Of a stretch of 64,000 nt of DNA, positions 1 to 6,311 are shown one piece after another. How positions within the stretch are numbered: the first letter of the stretch is position 1; each line of letters opens with the position of its first letter. This DNA comes from Cellulomonas sp. WB94. GTDB taxonomy: Bacteria > Actinomycetota > Actinomycetes > Actinomycetales > Cellulomonadaceae. Location: contig NZ_QEES01000002.1 in assembly GCF_003115775.1 (NCBI RefSeq), positions 1,550,001 to 1,614,000 on the forward strand, written 5' to 3'. The notes under the pieces are model-generated. The model saw only the letters and a list, made by a program, of their open reading frames with translations. It did no database searches and was not told the origin of the DNA. Position numbers and translations under genes: made by a program.

Positions 1-1
1 C

Positions 2-370
2 GCGCGGCACGGCCACGCCCGGTTGTCGCGGGGGCTCGCGATCGCGGTGCCCGTGCTGGTGTGCTCGGCCCAGCGCAGCGGTCCCAACACCGAGGACAAC
101 CCCGACCTGCGCCGGTCCGACACCGTCCTCGACGTCCGCCAGATCGCGATGCGGGCGCACCTGCTCGGCCCGGACGTCACCTACGTGCCCATCCCCGACG
201 GGATCCACGACCTGGCCCTGTCGGCGCGGCCGGCGCGCGAGGAGTACTTCGAGGTGGTCTTCAGCTGGCTCGAGAGCCATGTGCTGGTCGGGGAGGAGTC
301 GGCGGCAGGGCCGACGGCGGCCCGGGCGAACGGCGAGGAGCCCTGGCAGAGTGTGAGCAGCGCGGGCTGA
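2..370 (+). CDS. Alpha/beta hydrolase (serine aminopeptidase-like), 5' partial
   Basis: Only the C-terminal ~122 residues are inside the window; the frame is open to the left edge, so the real start lies upstream. The visible part reads like the last third of a lysophospholipase or S33-type alpha/beta hydrolase: a strand VPVLVCSAQRS, then DTVLDV with the position expected for the acid residue, then IPDGIHDLALS, where the His precedes an Asp as in the GxHDL/HE motif of this family, then a final amphipathic helix ending in WLESHV. The nucleophile region is not visible, so substrate cannot be inferred. The last ~25 residues are low-complexity Ala/Gly. The cupin gene starts 45 bp downstream on the same strand and may be co-transcribed. 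Confidence 0.7.
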   Translation, partial: ARHGHARLSRGLAIAVPVLVCSAQRSGPNTEDNPDLRRSDTVLDVRQIAMRAHLLGPDVTYVPIPDGIHDLALSARPAREEYFEVVFSWLESHVLVGEESAAGPTAARANGEEPWQSVSSAG

Positions 371-415
371 GAAGCGTCAGCCGTGGACATCGTCGTCTAG
401 CCGAGGGAGCGTGCC

Positions 416-775
416 ATGCCCGACCTGCTCAGTCTCACGTGGTCCCACCTGCAAGAGGCCAAGACCGCGCCGAACGGTCGCAGCGCGGGCCGGATCGTGC
501 ACGACGGCGACCTGCGCCAGACCGTCGTCGGCCTCGCGGCCGGCACCGAGCTCGGTGAGCACAACGCCCCGCACGCCGCGACCCTGCAGGTGCTGCACGG
601 TCGGGTCCGGGTGACGTCCCCGAGCGGCGACGACGAGCTCGGGACGGGCGCGCTCCACCTCCTGACGCACGAGCGCCACGCGGTGCTCGCGCTCGAGGAC
701 TCGGTGTTCCTGCTGACGACCGTGACCGCGTCTCCGACGTCGGAGCCGACCCCGAGACCGGACGCAGGGCACTGA
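416..775 (+). CDS. Small cupin-domain protein
   Basis: A 119-residue single-domain cupin of typical size. Motif 1 is degenerate (GTELGEHNAPHAATLQVLHGR contains the G-x5-H-x2-H-like pattern) and is followed by the usual loop RVRVTSPSGDDELGTGALHLL and a second barrel half with HERHAVLALEDSVFLL. His residues in both halves could bind a metal. The start ATG follows a GAGGGAG-like ribosome binding site. Such stand-alone cupins bind or sense small molecules; no specific substrate is evident. Family assignment is from the barrel pattern; role unknown. Confidence 0.75.
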   Translation: MPDLLSLTWSHLQEAKTAPNGRSAGRIVHDGDLRQTVVGLAAGTELGEHNAPHAATLQVLHGRVRVTSPSGDDELGTGALHLLTHERHAVLALEDSVFLLTTVTASPTSEPTPRPDAGH

Positions 776-920
776 CCTCGACGGACGCTGATCGCGCAGG
801 GATCGAACCGATCCGCTAATCCCCTCATGCCGGCGCGCGTCGTCGGGCAGGATGGTCGTCGCCCGCCTCCGCGCGGGCCGGCGCACGCACTCGCGAGGCG
901 TCCGGGCGGTCGGCAAGGGG

Positions 921-995
921 CAGCACGGTGGTCAGCAGCACGGTGGCAAGCAGCACGGTGGTCAGCGGCAGGGTGGCAGGCAGCAGGATCGCGGG
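921..995 (+). repeat. Five 15-bp tandem repeats at the 5' end of the penicillin-binding protein gene
   Basis: Units begin at 921, 936, 951, 966 and 981. The first three are nearly identical (CAGCACGGTGGTCAG type); the last two are degenerate. Most of the array lies inside the coding frame and encodes a five-residue Ser/Thr/Val/Gly pattern in the cytoplasmic N-terminal segment before the signal helix. Because each unit carries one or two GTG codons, the array also multiplies possible start codons. Confidence 0.75.
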
Positions 996-3024
996 CAGCG
1001 CGTGCGCGCGCGGCACGGCGGGGCCGGGGTGGCGTCGCGCGACCAGGGTCGCACTCGTGGCGGCAGTCGCGGTCGCGGGCCTCGCGGCCTGCACGGCGTC
1101 CAAGCCGGGACCCGAGGGCACCGCGAAGGCGCTCGCGACCGCGATCGCCACGGGCGACTTCACGACGGTCGCGTTGAGCGGCGCCACGGCCACGGAGGCG
1201 GCCACCGAGCGCACGACGGCGTACGAGGGCCTCAAGCCCTGGGATCCGCGCGTCGAGGTGACGGACGTCGCTACCACGAAGGACGCGCCCGACGCGGCGA
1301 CCGCCACGCTGACGTTCACGTGGGACGTCGACGCGAGCGACACCGACTGGACCTACACGACGACCGCCACGCTCGCCCGCGTCGAGGACACTTGGCAGGC
1401 GGCCTGGAGCCCCTTCGTGCTCGCCCCCGATCTCGTCGCCGGTGAGGTGCTGGGCGCCGAGCGGATCGCCGCCGAGCGTGCGGGCGTGGTCTCCGAGAGC
1501 GGCGAGCCGATCGTGACCGACCGGGACGTCGTGCGGGTCGGCGTCGACAAGACGCACGTCGACGCGTCCGCTCAGGACGCCGCGGCGCGGGGCCTCGCCA
1601 CGGCGCTCGGCATGGACGCCGACGCCTACGCGGCACGCGTCGCTGCCGCGGGGGAGAAGGCGTTCGTCGAGGCTCTCGTCGTGCGGTCGACCGACGCGTC
1701 CTACGACCTGACCGCGATCGGGAAGCTCGCGGGCGTGAACCTCGTGAAGGACTCGCTCCCGCTGGCGCCCTCCCGACGGTTCGCACGGCCGATCCTCGGG
1801 ACGGTCGGGGAGGCGACGGCCGAGATCGTCGACGCGTCGAACGGCGCCATCAAGGCCGGCGACCTGACGGGGCTCAGCGGTCTGCAGCGGGAGTTCGACG
1901 CCCAGCTGCGGGGACTGCCCGGCCTGACGATCGCCGCGACCTCGACGATCAGCGGCGCCGCGCGGGAGCTGTTCCACTCCGACCCGACGCCCGGCACCCC
2001 GCTCGTCCTGACGCTCGACACGACGCTCCAGGACGCCGCCGAGCAGATCCTCGCGGACGTCGTCCCCGCGAGCGCGATCGTCGCGATCAAGCCGTCGACC
2101 GGCGACGTGCTCGTCGCGGCGAGCGGACCCGGCGGCGACGGCCTGTCGACCGCGACGATGGGCAAGTACGCCCCGGGGTCGACGTTCAAGCTCGCGAGCG
2201 CCCTGGCGCTGCTGCGGTCGGGGATGACGCCGGACACGTCCGTGACCTGTCCCGAGACCGTCACGGTCGACGGCCGGGAGTTCTCCAACTACCCCGGCTA
2301 CCCGACGAACCGGCTGGGAGACATCACGCTCCTCTCGGCGCTCGCCAACTCCTGCAACACCGCGTTCATCGGGGCCCGGGACACGGCACCCCAGGCCGCG
2401 CTCGCGGACGCCGCGGCGTCGCTCGGTCTCGGCGTCGGCGGCACCACCGGGTTCCCGGCGTACCTGGGCTCGGTCCCGGCGAGCGCCGAGGGCACCGACC
2501 ATGCCGCGTCGATGATCGGGCAAGGCAGGGTCGAGGCCTCGCCGCTCGCGATGGCGCGGGTCGCGGCGTCGATCGCCCAGGGCTCCCTCGTGACGCCTCG
2601 GCTCGTCGTCCCGGCGGCGAGCGGCACGGCGGCCGGGGTGGCGGCCGCGAGCGATGCGGCGACGAACGTTGCGAGCGATGGGTCGACGGCTGCCGCGACC
2701 GGCGACGCGACCGCGGCGGCACCGGAGGCGACGTCGGTGCCCGGTGCGCCGCTGACCGCGGCCGAGGCCAGCGCCCTGCGCGACATGATGCGCGCGGTCG
2801 TCACCGAGGGTTCCGGTGCGCTGCTCCTCGACGTGCCGGGCGCCCCCGTGCTCGCGAAGAGCGGTACCGCGCAGTTCGGGGCGGACGGTGACCTGAAGAA
2901 CCACGTGTGGATGCTGGCGATCCAGGGCGACCTCGCGGTCGCGGTGTTCGTCGACGAGGGCGACTTCGGCTCGACCACGTCGGGTCCGCTGCTCAAGCGG
3001 TTCCTGCTGGCTGCCGCGTCCTGA
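928..3024 (+). CDS. Penicillin-binding protein, lipoprotein type with NTF2-like N-terminal domain
   Basis: A class B-like transpeptidase for peptidoglycan cross-linking, anchored outside the membrane. The N-terminal segment leads to a hydrophobic helix and a lipobox LAAC with Cys55. An NTF2-like (MecA_N) domain follows (about 57-170), then a linker/dimerisation region and the transpeptidase domain (about 355-695). Catalytic motifs are complete: SxxK as STFK at Ser418, SxN as SCN at 475 and KSGT at 644. An Ala/Thr-rich insertion lies before KSGT. The architecture resembles lipid-anchored PBPs of the PbpA/PBP2a-like group. Start: GTG 928 has AAGGGG 8 bp upstream, but in-frame GTGs inside the repeat array (for example 973) are alternatives. 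A hairpin at 3113-3135 may end the transcript. Confidence 0.85.
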   Translation: MVSSTVASSTVVSGRVAGSRIAGSACARGTAGPGWRRATRVALVAAVAVAGLAACTASKPGPEGTAKALATAIATGDFTTVALSGATATEAATERTTAYEGLKPWDPRVEVTDVATTKDAPDAATATLTFTWDVDASDTDWTYTTTATLARVEDTWQAAWSPFVLAPDLVAGEVLGAERIAAERAGVVSESGEPIVTDRDVVRVGVDKTHVDASAQDAAARGLATALGMDADAYAARVAAAGEKAFVEALVVRSTDASYDLTAIGKLAGVNLVKDSLPLAPSRRFARPILGTVGEATAEIVDASNGAIKAGDLTGLSGLQREFDAQLRGLPGLTIAATSTISGAARELFHSDPTPGTPLVLTLDTTLQDAAEQILADVVPASAIVAIKPSTGDVLVAASGPGGDGLSTATMGKYAPGSTFKLASALALLRSGMTPDTSVTCPETVTVDGREFSNYPGYPTNRLGDITLLSALANSCNTAFIGARDTAPQAALADAAASLGLGVGGTTGFPAYLGSVPASAEGTDHAASMIGQGRVEASPLAMARVAASIAQGSLVTPRLVVPAASGTAAGVAAASDAATNVASDGSTAAATGDATAAAPEATSVPGAPLTAAEASALRDMMRAVVTEGSGALLLDVPGAPVLAKSGTAQFGADGDLKNHVWMLAIQGDLAVAVFVDEGDFGSTTSGPLLKRFLLAAAS

Positions 3025-3112
3025 GCGCGCTGCGGCCCGACGAGGGGCGCGTGGCGCGGACGACTCCCCCTGCGAGCCGTCCGCACCCCGCTCCGCGTGA
3101 CGGCCATGTCAT

Positions 3113-3135
3113 GCCTGGGCATGCAGCGCCCAGGC
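3113..3135 (+). terminator. Hairpin downstream of the penicillin-binding protein gene
   Basis: Perfect 8-bp stem GCCTGGGC / GCCCAGGC with a 7-nt loop, about 90 bp after the stop codon. There is no U-tract, which is common for actinobacterial terminators, so termination is plausible but not certain. Confidence 0.45.
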
Positions 3136-3208
3136 GGCACACAGGTGCGTGCGTACAGCGCCGTCATGAGGAAATGTCCCGCATCGGCACAGAATCACCC
3201 CTGGCAGA

Positions 3209-3224
3209 TGTGAGATATCTCACA
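3209..3224. promoter_or_regulatory. Perfect Crp/GlxR-type operator palindrome
   Basis: TGTGAGATATCTCACA is a perfect 16-bp palindrome. It matches the TGTGA-N6-TCACA core recognised by cAMP-receptor-type regulators (Crp in mycobacteria, GlxR in corynebacteria, whose consensus has central TA). It sits in the 463-bp gene-free stretch between the PBP gene and the small ORF, about 180 bp upstream of the riboswitch. No gene for the regulator is in the window. Confidence 0.6.
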
Positions 3225-3357
3225 CCTTCGCCGGAGTGTCGTCACCCCGTCACGACCAGGGGATGTGGGCCAGGCCCCTCACCTGCATCGACATCGCCTC
3301 GCGAGCAGCCCGAGCGGGTGAAATTCGCGAATGTCCGATCTGTACGGGACCGAGGCC

Positions 3358-3387
3358 TTACACCCGACTCTCATCGTCGTCTAATGT
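3358..3387 (+). promoter_or_regulatory. Putative promoter of the riboswitch transcript
   Basis: TAATGT at 3382-3387 is a fair -10 element, placed so that transcription would start just ahead of the aptamer. TTACAC at 3358-3363, 18 bp upstream, is a weak -35. The call rests mostly on position. Confidence 0.35.
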
Positions 3388-3399
3388 CATCCACGTCAG

Positions 3400-3480
3400 C
3401 GAAAGAGCAAACCCTCCGCAAGGAGGCGACGCAAAGCCACGGGACCCTCGACGGTCAGCCGGGCTGCCGAACGAAGGAAG
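3400..3480 (+). ncRNA. Cyclic di-GMP-I (GEMM) riboswitch
   Basis: The conserved GEMM-I landmarks occur in order: GCAAACC at 3407-3413, a short hairpin CTCC-GCAA-GGAG (3414-3425) capped by a GNRA tetraloop, GACGCAAAGCC at 3428-3438 (the most conserved block, which carries the tetraloop-receptor and ligand-contact region), then GGTCAGCCGGGCTGCCG at 3453-3469, which forms the closing helix of the second arm. The aptamer ends about 10 nt before the GAAGGAAG ribosome binding site of the 56-aa ORF, so ligand binding could control translation initiation. The class is well known in bacteria, including actinomycetes; recognition here is from primary sequence and hand folding. Confidence 0.85.
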
Positions 3481-3487
3481 TGTCGAG

Positions 3488-3658
3488 ATGGACCAACGCG
3501 GAACAGCCGGCTCCTACGAGTCGCCGCAGGCCGAGTCCGGTCACCCCAAGCCCCGCATCCCCGTCGCACGGGTGAAGTCGTGGGCCCAGGTCGCCGCCAA
3601 CCGGGACGCCAGGGTCGGTTACGTCCCCGCCCAGCGGGAGTACGCCGGCGCAGCCTGA
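3488..3658 (+). CDS. 56-aa protein under a c-di-GMP riboswitch
   Basis: The ATG at 3488 follows GAAGGAAG with good spacing and lies immediately after the c-di-GMP-I aptamer. The product is small, polar and basic, with no signal peptide, membrane helix or cysteine. The N-terminal half is Gly/Ser/Pro-rich (DQRGTAGSYESPQ); the C-terminal half is more ordered (VARVKSWAQVAANRDARVGY). A frame extending upstream to 3236 is open but would run through the aptamer, so it is rejected. A perfect 15-bp hairpin ends the unit 20 bp downstream. I do not recognise the family. Riboswitch-controlled genes of this class often concern motility, attachment or cell-wall remodelling, but nothing in the peptide itself shows that. 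Confidence 0.7.
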   Translation: MDQRGTAGSYESPQAESGHPKPRIPVARVKSWAQVAANRDARVGYVPAQREYAGAA

Positions 3659-3677
3659 GCGCACACCACGATCAGAT

Positions 3678-3711
3678 CTCGAGGCAGGACGCACACGCGT
3701 CCTGCCTCGAG
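3678..3711 (+). terminator. Strong hairpin terminator after the riboswitch-controlled ORF
   Basis: Perfect 15-bp inverted repeat (CTCGAGGCAGGACGC and its complement) with an ACAC loop, 20 bp after the stop codon. It isolates the riboswitch transcript from the Rieske gene. No U-tract follows. Confidence 0.7.
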
Positions 3712-3830
3712 TGCTGTCACGGCCCGGGGATGCGCTGGGGCCGGCGGACTCACAGGCTTCACCCTGAACCGTCGCGGCGCCGGCTGCGTGGTGAGGGTGC
3801 GACGACGACCCCGCCAATAGGAGCTCACCC

Positions 3831-4427
3831 ATGTTCGAGCTTTCCCCGATGACCGCGTCCGCCCCCGCACCTCTCGACCACTCCGCGCCCGACGACGCCG
3901 ACCGTGACGCGACGCCCGGGAACGACGCGGGCGTCGCGGCGCACGACGGCTGTTCGGGGGCGTGCGCCGCGTACTCGCGCAGAACGGTGCTGCGCGGAGC
4001 CGGGGCCGTGACGCTGGGTGCGGCCGCGACACTGCTCGCCGCGTGCGCACCGAGCACGAGCGGATCGTCCACCGCGGGCGCGGGGTCGACGGGTGCCGCG
4101 GCGACCTCGGGGGGAAGCACGGCCGCGGGCGGCGCTGTGGCGCTCGCGAAGCTCGCCGACGTCCCGGTCGGCGGCGCTCTCGGCGTGCAAGGGGCCGACG
4201 GCACGCCGATCATCCTGTCGCAGCCCGTGGCGGGCACGGTCGTGGGCATGTCCGCGGTCTGCACGCATGCGGGGTGCACCGTCGCGCCCGACGGGTCCGA
4301 GCTCGTGTGCCCGTGCCACGGCTCGATCTACAGGGCCGCCGACGGGTCGAACGTGTCCGGACCTGCCCCCAAGCCGTTGCCCGCCGTCGCCGTGCGGGTC
4401 GAGGGCGACTCGATCTTCGCCGCCTGA
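3831..4427 (+). CDS. Tat-exported Rieske [2Fe-2S] lipoprotein
   Basis: 198 residues. A twin-arginine signal (SRRTVLRGAGAVTLG) runs into a lipobox LAAC, so the mature protein is probably a lipid-anchored extracytoplasmic Rieske protein exported folded with its cluster. An Ala/Gly/Ser/Thr linker leads to the Rieske fold (about 105-198) with both cluster-binding motifs, CTHAGC and CPCHGS, supplying two Cys and two His ligands. It is much shorter than QcrA and lacks its three transmembrane helices, so it is a stand-alone Rieske protein, not the cytochrome bc subunit. The redox partner is unknown. The ATG follows AGGAGCTCACCC. Confidence 0.85.
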   Translation: MFELSPMTASAPAPLDHSAPDDADRDATPGNDAGVAAHDGCSGACAAYSRRTVLRGAGAVTLGAAATLLAACAPSTSGSSTAGAGSTGAAATSGGSTAAGGAVALAKLADVPVGGALGVQGADGTPIILSQPVAGTVVGMSAVCTHAGCTVAPDGSELVCPCHGSIYRAADGSNVSGPAPKPLPAVAVRVEGDSIFAA

Positions 4428-4467
4428 CCGTTGCCGTTCGCCGCCTGACCGCTGCCGACCACGCCGG

Positions 4468-5178
4468 TCAGTCGACCGGCATCGTCAGCAGCGTGCGCCC
4501 CGCGGGGGTCTCGATGACCAGCATGTCGATCTCGTCGACCGCGAAGTGCGTGCTGCCGGTGAACGTCGCCTCGCCGGTGTAGGTCGCATCCCAGGACGCG
4601 GTCACGTCGCGCTGGTCGCCCGAGGTCGCCACGAGGCGGCACTCCTCGCCGGCCGGGACTCCCGTGAGCCGCAGGGCGAGGTCCGTGCCGACGGGCGACG
4701 ACGTCAAGGTCACCTGGGCGCGCACGCCGGTGGCCAGGTCCGTCGCCTGGACGACGACGGGGGTGGGCTCGGCGCTGGGCACGGGCGTGTCGGACTGCAG
4801 AGCACCGGTGGCGATCGCCACCCCGCCGAGCACGGTCGCGGCGGCACCGACGACCGCCCACCGCCGACGCCGGGTCGCCCGGTGCACCCGCGCCTCCCGG
4901 TCGGCGAGCGCGATCACCGCGGGGACGAGGTCGACGTCGGGCTCGGCGGCACCGGTCGACCCGTCGAACGCGCGGAGCACGTCGGCCTCGGACACGCGAT
5001 GCAGCAGCCCTGGGAGCGGAGCGAGCTCGGCGAGCTCGGCGCAGCACTCGTCGCAGCCGGCCAGGTGGGCCTCGACGCGCGCGCGCTCGTCGGCGTCCAG
5101 GGCGCCCAGCACCAGGGCGCCCAGCTCGAGCCGGACGTGCGTCGTGCCTGCCGCGTCGCGGCCGTCGAAGGCGTTCAC
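4468..5178 (-). CDS. Anti-sigma factor (zinc-finger, RskA-like)
   Basis: 236-residue membrane protein that should hold the co-encoded ECF sigma factor inactive until a signal releases it. The cytoplasmic N-terminal domain has the zinc anti-sigma motif H-x3-C-x2-C (HLAGCDECC). One transmembrane helix follows a basic stretch (RRRRWAVVGAAATVLGGVAIATG begins there), then an extracytoplasmic domain resembling the C-terminal domain of RskA-type anti-sigma-K factors. The GTG start at 5178 overlaps the sigma stop codon by 4 bp, indicating translational coupling. The open frame extends further upstream, but that part lies inside the sigma gene. Confidence 0.85.
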   Translation of the reverse strand: MNAFDGRDAAGTTHVRLELGALVLGALDADERARVEAHLAGCDECCAELAELAPLPGLLHRVSEADVLRAFDGSTGAAEPDVDLVPAVIALADREARVHRATRRRRWAVVGAAATVLGGVAIATGALQSDTPVPSAEPTPVVVQATDLATGVRAQVTLTSSPVGTDLALRLTGVPAGEECRLVATSGDQRDVTASWDATYTGEATFTGSTHFAVDEIDMLVIETPAGRTLLTMPVD

Positions 5179-5735
5179 GGCTCGACCCCCCGTTCTGCCA
5201 GGGCGACGCGCAAGGCGCGCAGCGCGTAGTAGGCACGCGACTTCACCGTGCCGGGCGGCACGCCGAGGACGGCGGCGGCCTCGGCGACCGACCGTCCCCG
5301 GTAGAACGTCTCGAGGAGCACCTCGCGGTGCGCGGCGGTCAGGGCGCCGAGCGCGTCGGCGACGAGCCACGAGTCGAGCGCCCGGTCGATGTCGTCGCCG
5401 GACGTCGGCACGAGGGCGAGTGGCGCGTCACCGACCTCGAGGGGTCGTGACGCCCTCGCCCGCCGCGAGTCGATCGCGAGGTTGCGCGCGACCGTGAAAA
5501 GCCACGCCCGGGCGGGACCCCGGTCCGGGTCGAGCGCTTCCGGGTGCTGCCACGCGCGCAGCAGCGTCTCCTGGACCACGTCCTGAGCCCGCCCCCGATC
5601 TCCGTCGCACAGCCGGGTCGCGAACGCGAGCAGCGCCGCAGCGTGCGCGTCGTGCAGCTCCCGCAGCGTGTCGGCTTCCAACCGGGTGCGACCCACACCT
5701 GTCACCACGTGCGGACGCGGTCTGCGGTTCACCAT
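5175..5735 (-). CDS. ECF-family RNA polymerase sigma factor
   Basis: 186 residues, typical for group IV sigma factors. Region 2 includes DVVQETLLRAWQHP (-10 recognition helix) and ARAWLFTVARNLAIDSRR; region 4 has the helix-turn-helix EAAAVLGVPPGTVKSRAYYALRALR for -35 recognition. The ATG at 5735 gives a compact N-terminus; an in-frame GTG 9 nt upstream is an alternative. It is followed directly by its anti-sigma factor in a 4-bp overlap. The zinc motif in the partner suggests a redox or envelope-stress signal, but the regulon cannot be read from here. Confidence 0.9.
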   Translation of the reverse strand: MVNRRPRPHVVTGVGRTRLEADTLRELHDAHAAALLAFATRLCDGDRGRAQDVVQETLLRAWQHPEALDPDRGPARAWLFTVARNLAIDSRRARASRPLEVGDAPLALVPTSGDDIDRALDSWLVADALGALTAAHREVLLETFYRGRSVAEAAAVLGVPPGTVKSRAYYALRALRVALAERGVEP

Positions 5736-5828
5736 GGTGCTGAGCACGATCCGGGCGGGTGGGGCTGAACCGGGCGACCCGCCCGCGCGTGGAGAGGGTA
5801 CGGACGACGAGGCTGGGGGAGGTGCGCG

Positions 5829-6311
5829 ATGACGCGACAGGTGGCAGTCGGGACAGGGACGCGGTCGCAGGTGCTGCGCGGGCTCGTCGCGGCGTGCGTG
5901 CTGCTCTCCGCCGTCGTGCACCTCGACCTCTGGGTCGGGGGCATGCGGTCGTTGTCGGTCATCGGACCCGCCTTCCTCGTCAACGTCGTCGCCGGCGTCG
6001 TGATCGGGCTCGCTGTCCTCATCTTCGCGCGCCCGGAGCCGTTGCTGCTCGCTGCGGGCTTCGGGATCGCGACCCTCGGGGCGTTCGTGGTCTCCACGCT
6101 GCCGTCCGGGCTGTTCGGGGTGCACGAGACGTGGACGTGGGCGCCCGCGCTGCTCGCGGCGGTGTCCGAGGTCGGCGCGATCCTGCTCGCCGGTGCGGCG
6201 CTGCTGGTCGAGCGTCGCGCTACAGCTCGCCCTGGCGCTGCAGGAACCGCATGGACAACCAGCCGATCGGGATCCGCAGCCAGTAGGTCAGCACGCGGAA
6301 CAGGATCGTGA
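5829..6311 (+). CDS. Small integral membrane protein, function unknown
   Basis: 160 residues with about four predicted transmembrane helices in the first 125 residues (VLRGLVAACVLLSAVVHLDL, then two more, then a helix near ALLVERR). The pattern VVHLDLW in helix 1 is typical of small actinobacterial membrane proteins next to ECF sigma loci. It is divergent from the sigma gene across a 93-bp gap, so it could belong to that regulon. The last ~30 residues are low-complexity and overlap the 3' end of the opposite-strand gene by 92 bp, so this tail is probably not structured. No catalytic motif is seen. Confidence 0.6.
   Translation: MTRQVAVGTGTRSQVLRGLVAACVLLSAVVHLDLWVGGMRSLSVIGPAFLVNVVAGVVIGLAVLIFARPEPLLLAAGFGIATLGAFVVSTLPSGLFGVHETWTWAPALLAAVSEVGAILLAGAALLVERRATARPGAAGTAWTTSRSGSAASRSARGTGS

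Noticed and set aside
397-2904. Long minus-strand frames opposite the penicillin-binding protein
   Set aside because: Typical GC-rich shadow frames (Arg/Gly/Ala-rich), no motifs; the plus-strand gene has full catalytic motifs.
3319-3340. Flagellar-type (WhiG/FliA) promoter near GAAATTC...TCCGATC
   Set aside because: The -35 and -10 like blocks are too close and the -10 lacks the final TAA.
3236-3487. N-terminal extension of the 56-aa ORF
   Set aside because: It would translate the riboswitch aptamer; no ribosome binding site at 3236, while 3488 has a good one.
5753-5795. GC hairpin between the sigma factor and the membrane protein as a terminator
   Set aside because: It lies between divergent starts, so termination makes no sense there; it is probably incidental GC dyad.
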